Shown here: positions 9,688 through 20,620 of the stretch, one piece after another
How the letters are laid out: each line of letters begins with the position of its first letter
How positions within the stretch are numbered: the stretch's first letter is position 1
Origin: Chara braunii
Lineage: Eukaryota; Streptophyta; Charophyceae; Charales; Characeae
Direction: 5' to 3'
DNA length: 31,520 nucleotides
Assembly (NCBI GenBank): GCA_003427395.1
Contig: BFEA01000215.1
Span: forward strand, 1,225,719 to 1,257,238
The notes under the pieces: model-generated
Database searches by the model: none
What the model was told of the DNA's origin: nothing
The model's input: the letters and a program-made list of their open reading frames with translations, nothing else
Program-made: the position numbers and the translations under genes

Positions 9688-10361
9688 CTATTGCCGTGCT
9701 ACTGCCCGGACCTCATCCCAATCTACAACCCTGTCATCTGGATCCTGGGAGCGCATAGGCATCCACAATATTGACCATGTCCCTTAGTCCTTGACTATGG
9801 GGCAAAAACCTTTAGTCCAGGTACAGGCCATATATCAGTTCGCACGTAAAATGTTCATATCCCCATTCTCGCGTCCTCAAAGCGACTTTTGCTGCGGCCT
9901 CTACCCTTTCTTGTCCCCTGAAACACTTCTCTACTAGGAATTCAGGCAGGACGACACGTAATGGCGGCAGAAGGAAACCCAAATTCCTCGGCACGGTTGA
10001 CTTCTACATGGGTCACCACTCGCTCTTCCCCTTCATGGACCCTTCTTTTTGTCCATTTTGCCGCAGCTCCCTCAACTATTTTTAATAGCCTCACAAGCAT
10101 GCTCCCGTGCCCAAATGCCAACTCGACCCCATGCTTGACCCAGAATGAGGAAGATGCGTACAGGGCTACCCTTACGATCGCGCAATCTTCATCATCATTA
10201 AAGCCGGACGCGATCCAAGCGAAAACACCCACGTTCATCAATGTGCCCCACTAAGAAGAGATATACTATCCTTCCTTGACTCTCCTCGACAAGGATACCT
10301 CAAGTCAATCTTCCCTTTTAATGGGCAATGCCATATTGGGATCTTCCTTTGCATAAGGCAT
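9688..10361 (-). pseudogene. Decayed copy of unrecognised ~223-residue protein gene
   Basis: From an ATG at 10361 (MPYAKEDPN) to a TAG at 9688-9690, this matches 19401-20074 codon by codon, and both copies are 674 bases long. This copy has three internal stops in its first 50 codons and a frameshift near GFPSA/PPLRVV. The central part is open (10241-9942). Conserved pieces include GVFAWIASGF, FWVKHGVEL, KIVEGAAAKW, RVHEGEE, PPLRVVLPEF, VEAAAKVALRTREWG, YEHFTCELIYGLY, RFLPHSQGL and RVVDWDEVR. Many differences between copies fall at third positions and are silent, which indicates the ancestor was under protein selection. I see no signal peptide, membrane span or known catalytic motif and cannot name the family. 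In the right arm the same gene lies upstream of a gag pseudogene, so it may be a retroelement accessory ORF. Confidence 0.65.
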
Positions 10362-12331
10362 CCTGAGTTGCCTTCGCTCTAGTCTGGGTTCTGCTCATCA
10401 CAGAAAACGTCCAGCATACGCCTTCCGTTACCGAACTGACAATCGCGTTCTATCATCCCTACCCCTGAAGCTTTGATCCCAGATCATCTTTCACAAAAAG
10501 TCATCCTTTCCAGCGTTTACAACCACCCAACTTAGAGAAAACAACAATGGTAATATATCACGATAATATTGAATTCATAGATATCAAAAATTCATAATTA
10601 TAACACTCATGGAAAAAGATATTACCATAGTAACTTGACAACCATAATACTTATAATAATCAAATACATCACACACAAGCTAGTCGGCTACTCAAAGCAT
10701 ATACAAATATATCATAACGACAGACTTATATCAATAGGCATAACATATGGTAGGCACATTATGATCAGAGATGTGACTGCCAACAGTTAGCACTCTCAGA
10801 CATAATATTGGTGAGAGTACCACACTTTACTCCCCTGGTTTTGACAGAAGTATACTGTGGCGAGGGGCAGTGTAATCCTTTTTAGAAAGGATAGCATCTT
10901 AAATCCCCGAGTCTCACTCAAGGACCAAGCCTCACTGCTTCTCCCTCTGATTCCAACATCCGTTCCTTGCAAGCCTCTGCCAATAAAAATAAACAACCCC
11001 ACCATACACATTTCGGATGATGCCACCCCGTCTTGTGCTGGTGAACCCACTTGACATAAAAATAGTTGGGGATTCACCCCTTACTTTTCTGTGACCAGTA
11101 GTAGCTGCTTCCCTAATAGACCAAAGTCTAACAAGACTCAAATACTTTCCTCCTTTTCGGTAGTAGTGTAGTTATTTTATCACAGAAAATACAACAATAA
11201 CACCCCACTATGGACCAGGAACATAGTTCCGGCGTGGGTCTCACTACTATCTACAAGACAATATTATATCTTCTCCAAAACCATCTCTTAGGGGAACAAT
11301 AACATAGGATTGCAACCTTCCTTAGGGTGGACCTTACACATTGACCATTTCTTGAAAAGTACTTATCTCAAGAGGCGGTCACTCCATTCTCTTCTGAATC
11401 CACATCAGACGTGGATTCTGCATAATATCTCTCCCCCCTTCTTTGAGGAGCAACCCAAACACACAAACTTTAATAGACAGTCGTAAATCGATAATTGGAC
11501 TTGAGACACTCATATAGATCCTTGCAGACTGAACACTTCAAGTACATACTTCATATACATAACCCATGTAAATATTTCTAACAAGGATAATTATTAAAGG
11601 AATATAATCATCAAGCACATAGCCTCACATAATCAGACGTTAATCAAGCTTACTCAGACAATATCTGACATAGAAGAATGAGTTCAACATATAACTCAAT
11701 AGAAATACCCTCAGACAGTTAGTCTCAAGTCCTTAGTTCCAACTCATAGATTCAAGTGGATGGTCCAAACCTAAGAAAGGTTCAAGCGAAGGTCTAACAT
11801 CAATTACCACTCATTGCCTCATCCAAGGTAAGCAAAATAATATAAGTGTTAGCTCCTTCACTGTTACTCCGACTACCACTAGGATCAGATATCCTCTTTT
11901 AACGAAAGAGTGTCATGCAAACCTACTACTTCCCGTAGTCCTTTCCATTGCGGTCATAGTACGACGCTCACTACACCCATTCACCGTTATATAAACACAT
12001 CGCGTGTGACAGATCTCATACTTTCATGGCTATATAACCCAAACAACCACTTAGAACCCAGACTCCAGGATCTCAGTTCATACTTAGCCTAACCCTTCTT
12101 GAAGCCTCTCGGTGACTTCCAACTTAATAGGCCTCGTTACACATCCTCAGCCTCAATCCAAAGCCATAATAGGGACCTTATATGATCAACTCTCTCAATG
12201 GACGTTCTGCACCCGACGTCACCTTATCTTACTCTGACCATACCACCCATACAAAGCAACGTCCAAACCAGTCAACTATCGTGGTCAGAAGAGGTACTAT
12301 CCCCAACTATCATCTTGTCAATCGGAGTACG
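10362..12331. other. Upstream part of left arm 2, no firm gene
   Basis: Mostly AT-rich, mirroring 17343-19400. A minus frame at 11077-10796 (GSPAQDG..., FLKRITLPLATVYF) aligns in one frame with 18685-18965, but the other copy has a TAA where this one has TGG. The DNA match alone could explain the similarity. No promoter was identified with confidence. Confidence 0.45.
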
Positions 12332-12857
12332 TAAGAGCATAGTCAAAACGCTTATCGCTCTCGTGTCACCCGTACGGCATCAAGCGAAGTCAACTCGCAC
12401 AGTCAACCTTCATCTGAAAAAACTCAATCAAACTTCTCACTTTGCCTATTTCTCACATTCCCATACTCGGATGTCGTTCCACCAGGGACAACGACAGACA
12501 ACCATTATCCCCGGCAACGGCGCAATCTGTCCAACGCATCGGTCCGGCACCGCACAAGGCAGCGCGAGACTCTCCCGGCCGCGTCACACATGAGTTAGTT
12601 TGAGTCCTCGTCACGAATGTACATGGAGTTTCCGCAAGCCGCTCCGGCCGAGTGCACCAGCCTTACCTCTCGCGAGTCCCTACAACAGGACAGGGCCTAC
12701 GCGAGGCACGACTTACCTCCACCTTACGGGAGTTGTCACCTCCTTTCAGTGGGCGTATCCCCGCCGAACTACCTGTCCACTTTTACGCAAGTGCCCAAGC
12801 AACGGTAGACTAACGACAGAATCTCCCCTATTCAGGGTGGATCGCCAGAATCGCCAC
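12332..12857. other. GC-richer stretch inside repeat 2, no gene
   Basis: The base composition rises at about 12470-12830. The frames at 12198-12593 and 12600-12890 have no family motif. Near 12834 the phrase CAGGGTGGATCGCC resembles the CAGGGTGGATACCC start of the terminal hairpin but lacks the palindrome. Confidence 0.5.
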
Positions 12858-13270
12858 ATGTCAAAATATAATTTATCTCCTTTAAACTAATAAAATTTTG
12901 GCAGCGCTTCCCGTAGGAAAAATACCTTTCCAGAATTTAAATCAGCCCAAATATAAAAATAGTCTTTGACTTTCCAAGGTCAAATTTTGTCTAACTCCCT
13001 GAATTAACATGGACAGCACCCCTTTTTAAAAAGGAGACTTTCCAGATTTTTACTAAGTCATATATAAAATTTAAACAAGTTGAACTTTGAAAAGTCAAAA
13101 TTTGACTAACTCCTCGGATTTAAAAAACTTTCGACACCGCTTCCCATAACGAAAGTAGCTTACCAAAATTTATACAAAACCAAGTATAACAAACGATCGA
13201 AAAAAATGCAGAAATTGACCTAAGTAAAAATAAAGTTAGCTCAGATAATGCAGAAATTGAACTAACTCCT
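12858..13270 (+). repeat. ~120-bp repeat set with variable palindromes
   Basis: About three and a half units. The recurring phrase is GGCAGCGCTTCCC at 12900, GGACAGCACCCC at 13011 and CGACACCGCTTCCC at 13132. Each is followed by TTTCCAGA/TTACCAAAA, a TATAAAAT-like box and TTTGACTAACTCC. Directly after the phrase each unit has its own palindrome: TTCC-CGTA-GGAA, CCTTTTTAAAAAGG (13021-13034), and CTT-CCCATAACG-AAAG. A second stem occurs in the TTGAC...GTCAA part. The frame is conserved while the palindrome sequences vary. Confidence 0.7.
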
Positions 13271-13469
13271 ATCGCTCTAGCACGTGGCGAACAACTAAAG
13301 CAACTACCTGTCAAACTGAAACTCAGACTAAGTAGATGCCTCACTCAGCCACATGAAGGTCAAACCACAATGGTAAGTACTCTCACCAACCCAAATCACC
13401 TTTGACAAACAATAGTTCATACTTTTTTAATAATTTATCCCTTTATACCCAACTTACATAGGCCATCGA

Positions 13470-14095
13470 GTTCGGCCATTCATCTTAGAAACAATGTTAA
13501 CTCTCTGCCTTAATTATACACGAACAAGCTGCACAACTACTTCTCTCTTCTTCGGGCATATGAGTAAGCCATTCGTCTTAGAAACAATGCTTAGTCGCCC
13601 TTAACTGTTTAAATAGCCAAGTTATATATATTTCTCTGAACTTAGTCTTTAAAAGTGAGCGTCAGGCTAAGTCATTCGTCTTCGAAACAATGCTTAGCCT
13701 TCCCAAGTTACCTTCACTTATAGCTCTTAGTTATACTCTCTTGATTTTTGATAAGGCTATAGTCAGACCATTTGTCTTAAAAACAATGTCTGGTTAGTCT
13801 TGTTCTCATAAACATATAGATATAGAGTTATAGAGAAATCCTATTATTTTGTTCACATTATAATCCTGCGTCTTCAAACTTCGACGATTCATCTTAGAAA
13901 CAATGTCTAGTCTTTAGCCTGAACCTCCCTCAAAACAAAACAAAAACTTAAACCCCTTCAATCAGGCAGACCCTCATAAATAAACACAGCAACCAGACCA
14001 TTTATCTTAGAAACAATGTCGGACCCTTCAGAAAACAGCCAAATAAACATAGCAGTTAGACCATTCGTCTTGGGAACAATGCCTGAACTCATAAG
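13470..14095 (+). repeat. 7-unit stem-loop array, core CATTCGTCTTAGAAACAATG
   Basis: Twenty-base cores lie at 13477, 13570, 13673, 13769, 13886 (GATT variant), 13999 and 14062; spacings are 93, 103, 96, 117, 113 and 63. The inner CATT/AATG pairs close the loop. Flanking arms differ between units but pair: AGGCTAAG/CTTAGCCT at 13673 (8 bp), TATAGTCAGA/TCTGGTTAG at 13769 (8 pairs with G-T), TAAG/CTTA at 13570, GAGTT/AACTC at 13477 and AGTT/AACT at 14062. The array lies next to the reversed segment S (14334-14697), as the CATAAGTTG array lies next to S in element 1. It is noncoding. Confidence 0.87.
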
Positions 14096-14333
14096 ACATG
14101 TTTAAGCACAAACAAAACTGCCTTCCTCCCATCCTTCCCCCTGATGCAACCTCTTTGTTACGATATGCTTTCAGACAAACAAAGAAACTGAAACTGCCAT
14201 TATACATACATTCCTTTATTTACTCTGGTTTATGTTATGAAAGTCAAGTTAAGGTCAAAGTAGGGGTGCATGCAATATACTCAGTCAATACACAGGGCGC
14301 TGCGCAGATAGGGGTTATACTGGGTTTATAAGG

Positions 14334-14697
14334 GAAAGCAATGGTTACCTATGAGTTCCCTGCCTCTATAACTCCTCCCGAGTCCCGGCAGAGCTCCCGC
14401 AATCAGTGGGATGACTCCCCACAGAGTCTTGCTGCGGTCCTACGGGTTGCAATCCCGCCTGTCGCCTTCCTCTCAGAACCAATAGACTAGACTTAGAGTA
14501 AGAAGGACAGGGGAAGATAATTTAAGACTCTCAGATCCAAGCGAGGTGCACTCAGACTCGCGGGAGAGGGCCTTGTTACCTCGATTCACCCGAGGGCCCC
14601 CGCAATGGTAGCCAAACAACAATAGTTTGGTCAACGAAGTCAAACAACTCAAGTTACCTCGCTGACGACCTCTTAGTTTGCAACAGTAACCTCCTCG
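14334..14697 (-). repeat. Shared segment S, copy 2 (reversed)
   Basis: Reverse complement of 4555-4965 with many substitutions and small indels. It lies about 250 bp from the 7-unit array, the same relative order as in element 1. Confidence 0.8.
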
Positions 14698-16650
14698 ACA
14701 CCCTTCCACTATCTCAATAGCGACTCCCTTTTTTAGGCCAAACCGCTGCTATCCAACCTAGAAGACTGTTTTGACATTACCCATGCCCTTCATGCTCAAC
14801 TTCAATGCGAGCACAACGATCCGAAGTGGCTATAACAACGAAGGACCGCAGTGGAGAGTATGATGGAGGGCACAGTAAAGACAGAATATGGCGCCGTCTT
14901 GCTAACCACCGGGCCATGCAGCAGAATGACAGCCACTCCCATACACCATACCAGGCCTTCAGTCTGAAGCTCAGCCTTTCCCTCTAGTTCCTAGCAACAA
15001 CTCTGATTTCTACGACAGTACCGTCCAAAATCCCAGCACCACCAGCTATGCTTCGCTGCTGTAGCCGGGTACCTAGCGAGACATCCCCCTTGGCAACCAC
15101 AGTAAAGCGTCCAACTAGAAAGCCCAGTATTGCACAACAGGCAACGGTTAATTGCGGCACAGCAAAAGGCTCAGGCAACCACGTAGCACCCTGCGTCCTC
15201 CGACCTCTGCTCAGCCTGCGATCGAGCCTTCCCCCAGAACACTCTGGCCACCGGTAAGCTCTCAACCACGGCTAGCCTCATGCTACTTTCATCAGTAGAT
15301 ATAGGCAGAAGCAAAATGAGTGTCCCGTCTGAAGACACCGGCCCGCTCAACAACTAGTGAAGCCGCACTTGCAAGCTGTTTATCAACAACACAGCGCCAT
15401 TCCCTCTGTCTGCCACCGCCAATGCTGCCTGTCCAAATTGCAAATCTTCCACGAGAGCACAAGGATGAACTCAGCTACTCACCGCGTGCCTCCGATCGGA
15501 CTCCCGCAGCCAAACAGGTACGCCCTTTCGACCCTTGCCATAACTCGCCTTCGCTCCGCTCTGCCATCCTCTCCGCTGAATGCACCTGGCACAATACTGT
15601 GCCCGATACGTCTCAACTGCCTCCACACTCCTTCCCTCTTACTTTGCCTTCAGTTCCTTCCATGCCTTCTTCCTCACTTGTCGCCCCCTGGCTTCCTCAT
15701 CTTATCCATTACGGCCATCACTCCCTCTTTCTTCCATAGCTCCTCCCGACTCTTTTCCTACTAACTTCTACCGTACTCCCTTGTTTACCTTTCGGAGTTG
15801 GTCATCGTGGTCGCCTCTCCCGACAACCTCTATCCTACCCCTTCACTGCCTCCACCATCGCCCGCTCCCACTAACTGCGTTCGGCCACCCACTCAGCGCA
15901 ACTCACCGCTCTCAACTTTCTGGCCCTTTCGCTCCGCTGCCCTCCCTTACGTCGCATGCACCCTGCTCGTCTTTCCGTCCGGATCCATCCGCCGTTTTTC
16001 ACCACCCCGTCGGCCCCGCCCCCTGCTCTCCTGCGCCTCTCTCTGCGCCGATGTGCTAGTATCCAACCCCGACACGGCCGAACGCACCTGTCGATTGAGG
16101 CAAACAGCAGACCTGCTATCACAGGAGTTTGAATTCGTCAAAGAGGGTATATCAACTTACCTGCTGAATCGAACTGTCCGACAGCGGATAACGCTGAGGC
16201 GTGCGACCTGCGCCCTACTATCCTGGCCACCCCAGTTATATGGGAGGCAAGAGAATGCAGCCCTGCCGCGAGCCTTCAACGTTGACCCAAGGGACAACAG
16301 TCCCGGTGTAGATCTCAGTGGCCGTAGTATAACTTTTAAGGTTGAAGTGGAGGGGAGTCCCATAAGTACCACCGCGCCCCTCTCGACGCCGCTGCAGCCT
16401 CCCCCTTGATGCTCTTGGCTCAGCCCCGCTCCAACTCAGTATACGAGTTTTTTGGCTCCTTCCAACACGCTCACACCCAGACCTCTCATGCACTTAGAAC
16501 TTTGTGGTCCGCGCTTCAGAATGGGCAGGACACAGGAATCTCGCCAATACCCTGAACACGCGGAATCGGAACGGACTCACTAAAAGAGGCGCGTGCTCAA
16601 GGTCCTCGACTGCCGCGACGGCCTTTAAATCCAACGTCGCGTCCAGGTCA
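14698..16650. other. Interior of element 2, no supported gene
   Basis: C-rich and CT-rich on the plus strand, especially 15600-16060. Long open frames overlap here in several phases (15320-15739, 15357-15764, 15580-16059, 15798-16409). They follow the C/T composition (runs of P, S and L) and have no domain motif, so I treat them as compositional. There is no counterpart of the U6-like copy. Confidence 0.55.
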
Positions 16651-17345
16651 ACGAGCACCGACATAAAATACAGCAATACAATAAAAAAAAAACATTTAAA
16701 AACTGTTAATCATCAGATCATGACGAAGGAGGCGAAAAGTAGGAAGCGTGAGCACCGTTCCGAGGCCGCCAACGGTAAAACCGAAGGGGGATAGCTCCAT
16801 CGGGCCCTCGACTACTCTATGCCTTAGCGGTACTCTATTACTCCTGCGTCGTCGCTGCTCGATCTCAATCCCTCAATCTCTTTGATGACAGTCTGACGCT
16901 ATAACCAATAGCGCTAGGGCCAAGTCTTGGTCTAGCTCTGGCGGACACCTAAAATAAGTCGATACTACTCGACGCGCAAGTCTGCCGAGACGTCTTCAAA
17001 ATCGCATTGTTGTCGATGCCGCCCTTCGCACGCACACGTAATTGCAGGCAAGTACATCAACCAATGAGACATAATCTTCTTAATTCTAGTTTAATCAAAA
17101 GAAAAAAAACCTGGTCGGCAACCAACGTCGACTTTTACAGTCATTAATCAAAAATAAAAAGCTCGCGCGCACCTCAAAGTTGCACGCCACCACACTCTCT
17201 ACGTTTAGTTAACCATCCAACCAACGCAAACCACGGACACAGTCGCGCCTCGCGCGGAATATTTAAACTTGAAACCAAACTATTTTTTGTTGTTTGCAAA
17301 AACCAGGGTGGATACCCTTGTAAGGGTATTCGCTCCGACAACGTA
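16650..17345 (+). repeat. Terminal segment with end hairpin, copy 2
   Basis: Matches 8300-9135 in the same orientation and ends with GGATACCCTT-GT-AAGGGTATTC (17310-17331), then GCTCCGACAACGT. The right arm of inverted repeat 2 begins within a few bases of this end. Confidence 0.75.
17310..17331 (+). repeat. Terminal hairpin, copy 2
   Basis: The stem is the same as at 9095-9116. It is preceded by CAGGGT and followed by CGCTCCGACAACG. Downstream sequence is unrelated to that after copy 1. Confidence 0.85.
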
Positions 17346-20111
17346 TTTTAACTAGTACGATGGTAGTTGGAGATGGTACCCCGTCTGACCCTGATAGCTG
17401 ACTCATTTAGGCAATGCTGTGCATGTCTGATATGGTTAAGGTGATATAAGGTGGCTTCAACATGGTTAAGTACGTTTTACTGTTGAAGGTTGACCTTATA
17501 AAGTACCTATTATGGTCGAAGAGTTATTTTAGTAGTCATGAGAGCAGCTTGATGTTTTTGCATTAGATAGAGGTTGCAGATGAGTTAGGGGGCCTATTAT
17601 GTTAAAAGTCATCAAGGGACTTCGATGGGAATTAGTCTAAGGATGCTGAAAGTCATTATGAGAATGGATTGAGGTACTTGAGTGTGGGTTCTAAGTGGTT
17701 ATTCGATTTATATGGTCATGGAGGTGTAAGGTCTGCCCCGCGTGATGTGTTTCAACTAGGCATATAAGGCGGCAGGTAGATGCAGGGAACACCGTGCTAT
17801 GACCTCAATAGAAGAGACTACGGGGCGTAGTAGGTCTGCATAGTGACCTCTCTGCAAGAAAGATGTCTGATCCTAGGGGCTGTCGGGATAATAGTGAAAG
17901 GGGTAACACTTAGACTATTTTGCTTACATTTAATAGGGCAATAAGTTATAGTTGATGTTAGACCTTCGTTTTAACCTTTCCAGGCTTGGACCATCCAATT
18001 GAATTTATGGACTGAAGCTAAGGACTTGAGATTATTCTCTTCTGATGACATCTCTTTTTGAGTTATATGTTGAACTCATCCATATATGTCAGATCTTATC
18101 TGAGTAAGTTTGTCAAATGTCTGATTATGTGAGGCTATGTGCTTGATGATTATAATCTTTTAGTGGTTATCCTTGCCAGGAATGTTTACGTGGACCATGT
18201 ATCTGAAGTATGTATTTGAACTTACTAGTCTGCAGAGATTTATATGAGCGTCTCAAGTCCAAGTATGAACTTATAGCCGCCTGTTAAAGTCTGTGTGTTT
18301 GAATTGCTCTTCAAAGAGGGGTAGAGGGATTGCGCAGAATCCACGTCAGATGCGGATTCAGAGGTGAATGGAGTGACCAATTCCTCGAGATAAGCCTCTT
18401 CTCATAGAATGGTCAATGTGTAAGGTCTACCCTAAGGAAAAGTGCAATCCTATGTTATTGTTCCCCTGAGATTTGACTTTGAAGAAGTTATAACTTTGTC
18501 TTGTAGGTAGTAGTGAAACCCACGCTGGAACTATGTTTCTGGTTCATAGTGGGGTGTTGTTGTTGTATCCCCTGAGGTAAGATAACTACACTACTACTGA
18601 ATAGGAGGAAAGTATTTGAGCCTTGTCAGACCATGGCCTATAAGGGAAGTCGCTACTACATGCCAGTGAAAGGTAGGGGGTGAACCCCCTACTATTTTTG
18701 TGTCAAGTGGGTTCACCAGCACAGGATGGGACAGCACCACCCCGAAGCATGTATGGTGGGGTTGTTTGCTACGTTGGCAAGGGTCTGCAAGGCATTTGTA
18801 CTGAAATCGGAGAGAGAAGCAGTGAGGCTTAATCCTTGAGCGGGGCTCGGGGATTTGAGATACTATCCTTTCTAAAAGGGATTACACTGCCCCTCGCCAC
18901 AGTATACTTCTGTCAATGCTGGGGAGTAAAGTGTGGTACTCTCATAAGTATTATGTTTGAGAGTGTTAATTGTTGGCGATCCAGTCTATAATTATAACGT
19001 GCCTATTATATGATATGTCTGTCGATATAAACTTATCATTATGAAGTATTTGTATATGCTTTGGATAACTGACTAGTTTGTACATAATGCATTTGGTTGC
19101 TATAAGAATTGTTGATGTCAGTTATTAAGGTGATATATCATTTTTCCATGAGTAAATATTATTATGAATTTTGATATTTGTAAATGTGTTATTATTGTGA
19201 CATATTACCATTATTATTTTCTCTAAGTTGGGTGGTCGTAAACACTGGAAAGTATGAATTTTTAGTAGAGGATAGCTTGGAGCCAAGGCTTCCAGAGTAG
19301 GGAGTGTAAAAAGGATGATTGTTAGCATAGTAACGGAAGTCGTATGCTGGACGTTTTTCTGTGATGGACAAAACCCAGACAGGGTGAAAGGCAACTCAGG
19401 ATGTCTTATGCTAAAGAAGATCCCAATATAGCCTTACCAGTTACAAGGGAAGATGAATTTGAGATATATTTGCCAAGACAAATCAAGGAAGGAGAATATA
19501 TCTCTTCCTGGTGGGGCATGTTAATAGACAAGGGGGTCTTCGTCTGGATCGAGTCTGGCTTTGATGATGACCGGGAGTGTGCAATCGTGAAGGTGATCCT
19601 ATACGCCCCACCATAATTTTGGGTCTTGCATGGGATTCAGTTGGTGCTTGGGCATGGAAGCCTACTCGCAAGGCCCTTGAGAATAGTAGTGAGAGCTGCA
19701 GCAAAGTGGGCGAGAAGCAGGGTTCATGAAGGAGAGGCACATGTGGAGACTTGTATAAAAGTGAAACGAGTTGAAGAGTTTGTACTACCCTCATCCCCCT
19801 TGCGTGTCGTCCTGCCCCAATTTTCTTGCAGAAAAAAGTTTTGGGGGACAGGCGAAGGTAGAGGCCGCGGCAGAAGCCGCCTTGAGGACGCGAGAATGAG
19901 GACACGTACGGTATACGTGCGAGTTTATATACGGCTTGTACGTGGATCAGAGGTTTCTGCCCAATAGTCAAGGACTCAAGGATCTGGTCAATGTGGTTAA
20001 CGCTTATGTGACCCCATGATCCAGACGAAAGGGTTGTAGATTGGGACGAGGTTCGGGTAGTAATGAACCGATAAAGAGAGCCCTCATATTCTGCCAAGTG
20101 TATCTCTCATG
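17343..20111 (+). repeat. Right arm of inverted repeat 2
   Basis: Reverse complement of 9665-12331. It begins immediately after terminal hairpin copy 2 and carries the plus-strand copy of the unrecognised gene. A gag pseudogene follows about 550 bp after the arm. One possible reading is that the arm is the leader and first ORF of a retroelement whose upstream terminal repeat ends at 17345; the opposite arm would then be a second, inverted copy. Confidence 0.85.
19401..20074 (+). pseudogene. Decayed copy of unrecognised ~223-residue protein gene
   Basis: ATG at 19401 (MSYAKEDPN), TAA at 20072-20074. The first 71 codons are open to a TAA at 19614-19616; the same frame then continues (FWVLHGIQL...). 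A one-base shift near the PQFSCRKKFW segment moves the match to another frame, where VEAAAEAALRTRE is followed by a stop in place of W. A further +1 step just before DPDERVVDWDEVR is shared with the left-arm copy. Intact blocks are GVFVWIESGFDDDRECAIVKV, LGHGSLLARPLRIV, AAAKWARSRVHEGEA, YTCEFIYGLYVDQRFLPNSQ and DWDEVR. It is acidic at the N terminus and basic in the middle. The family is not recognised. Confidence 0.65.
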
Positions 20112-20620
20112 AACTTATGTGTAATCACTTTACTGCGTAGTGCGACTGTGGTGACCAGTGAAAGTTGAAACCACCACTACTGTCTGCAAATAGTTAGTTT
20201 GGAAGTTATGCCTACATAGGGTGTATATTGTTCGTGGTACCCTGAAATTAGAGCAAAGGGGGTAACTAAAGTCTAAGATCTTATTATGCAAGAAGATGGT
20301 TAGTACGATTTAAGTGTTAGTAGTTCTTGCTCTTAGCTGCCTCGAGTTTTCTTGGACTGCAACGTGCTGATCTATTGCTTGCTTGCTATGCGTATCAGGC
20401 CAGCATCGACATCATGGCCGAAGAAAGTGGTTTTGCCAAGATCCTGCTTAAGAGGAGCTCATGCCTCACGAAGGTGTTGCTGTGCGAGTCGGGACATGAC
20501 TCGATGAGCCCAAATCTCCAAGCCTGTTGTTTCAGGGAAGAAATTTGTCTAGCTTCCTGCGCGATTATCATAACTTTAGTCTCGCAAAGATGAGGGATGA
20601 GAGAGTCATGTCGAGTATGC
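20112..20620. other. Between arm 2 and gag pseudogene
   Basis: A plus frame at 20327-20593 is open but has no motif; it could be the decayed N-terminal part of gag. Nothing else is supported. Confidence 0.4.

Larger units (their letters stand above)
9665..12331 (-). repeat. Left arm of inverted repeat 2
   Basis: This is the reverse complement of 17343-20111. Landmarks in both arms are: the YATGAGAGA/TCTCTCATGA end near 9655 and 20103; the ATCCAG...GATTGGGA block; the ORF pair described separately; the GGGGAGTAAA block near 10830 and 18925; ATAACATAGGATTGCA near 11300 and 18450; the CACRTCAGAYGYGGATTC block near 11400 and 18342; and GTACCATCTCCAACTA-like sequence near 12290-12310 and 17370. 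The copies are clearly more diverged than the arms of repeat 1, so this pair is older. The interior between the arms is about 5 kb. Confidence 0.85.

Noticed and set aside
13477-13496. Hammerhead ribozyme (GAAAC and GTC in the core)
   Set aside because: The CTGANGA segment and three-stem layout are absent; the unit is a simple two-arm hairpin.
15320-16409. Overlapping long frames as genes
   Set aside because: Two or three phases are open at once in CT-rich sequence, giving P/S/L-rich products without motifs; this is expected from composition.
17310-17345. Helitron 3' end (hairpin followed by CTAG T)
   Set aside because: Only one of three copies has CTAGT after the hairpin, at a variable distance, and no Rep/helicase motif is present.
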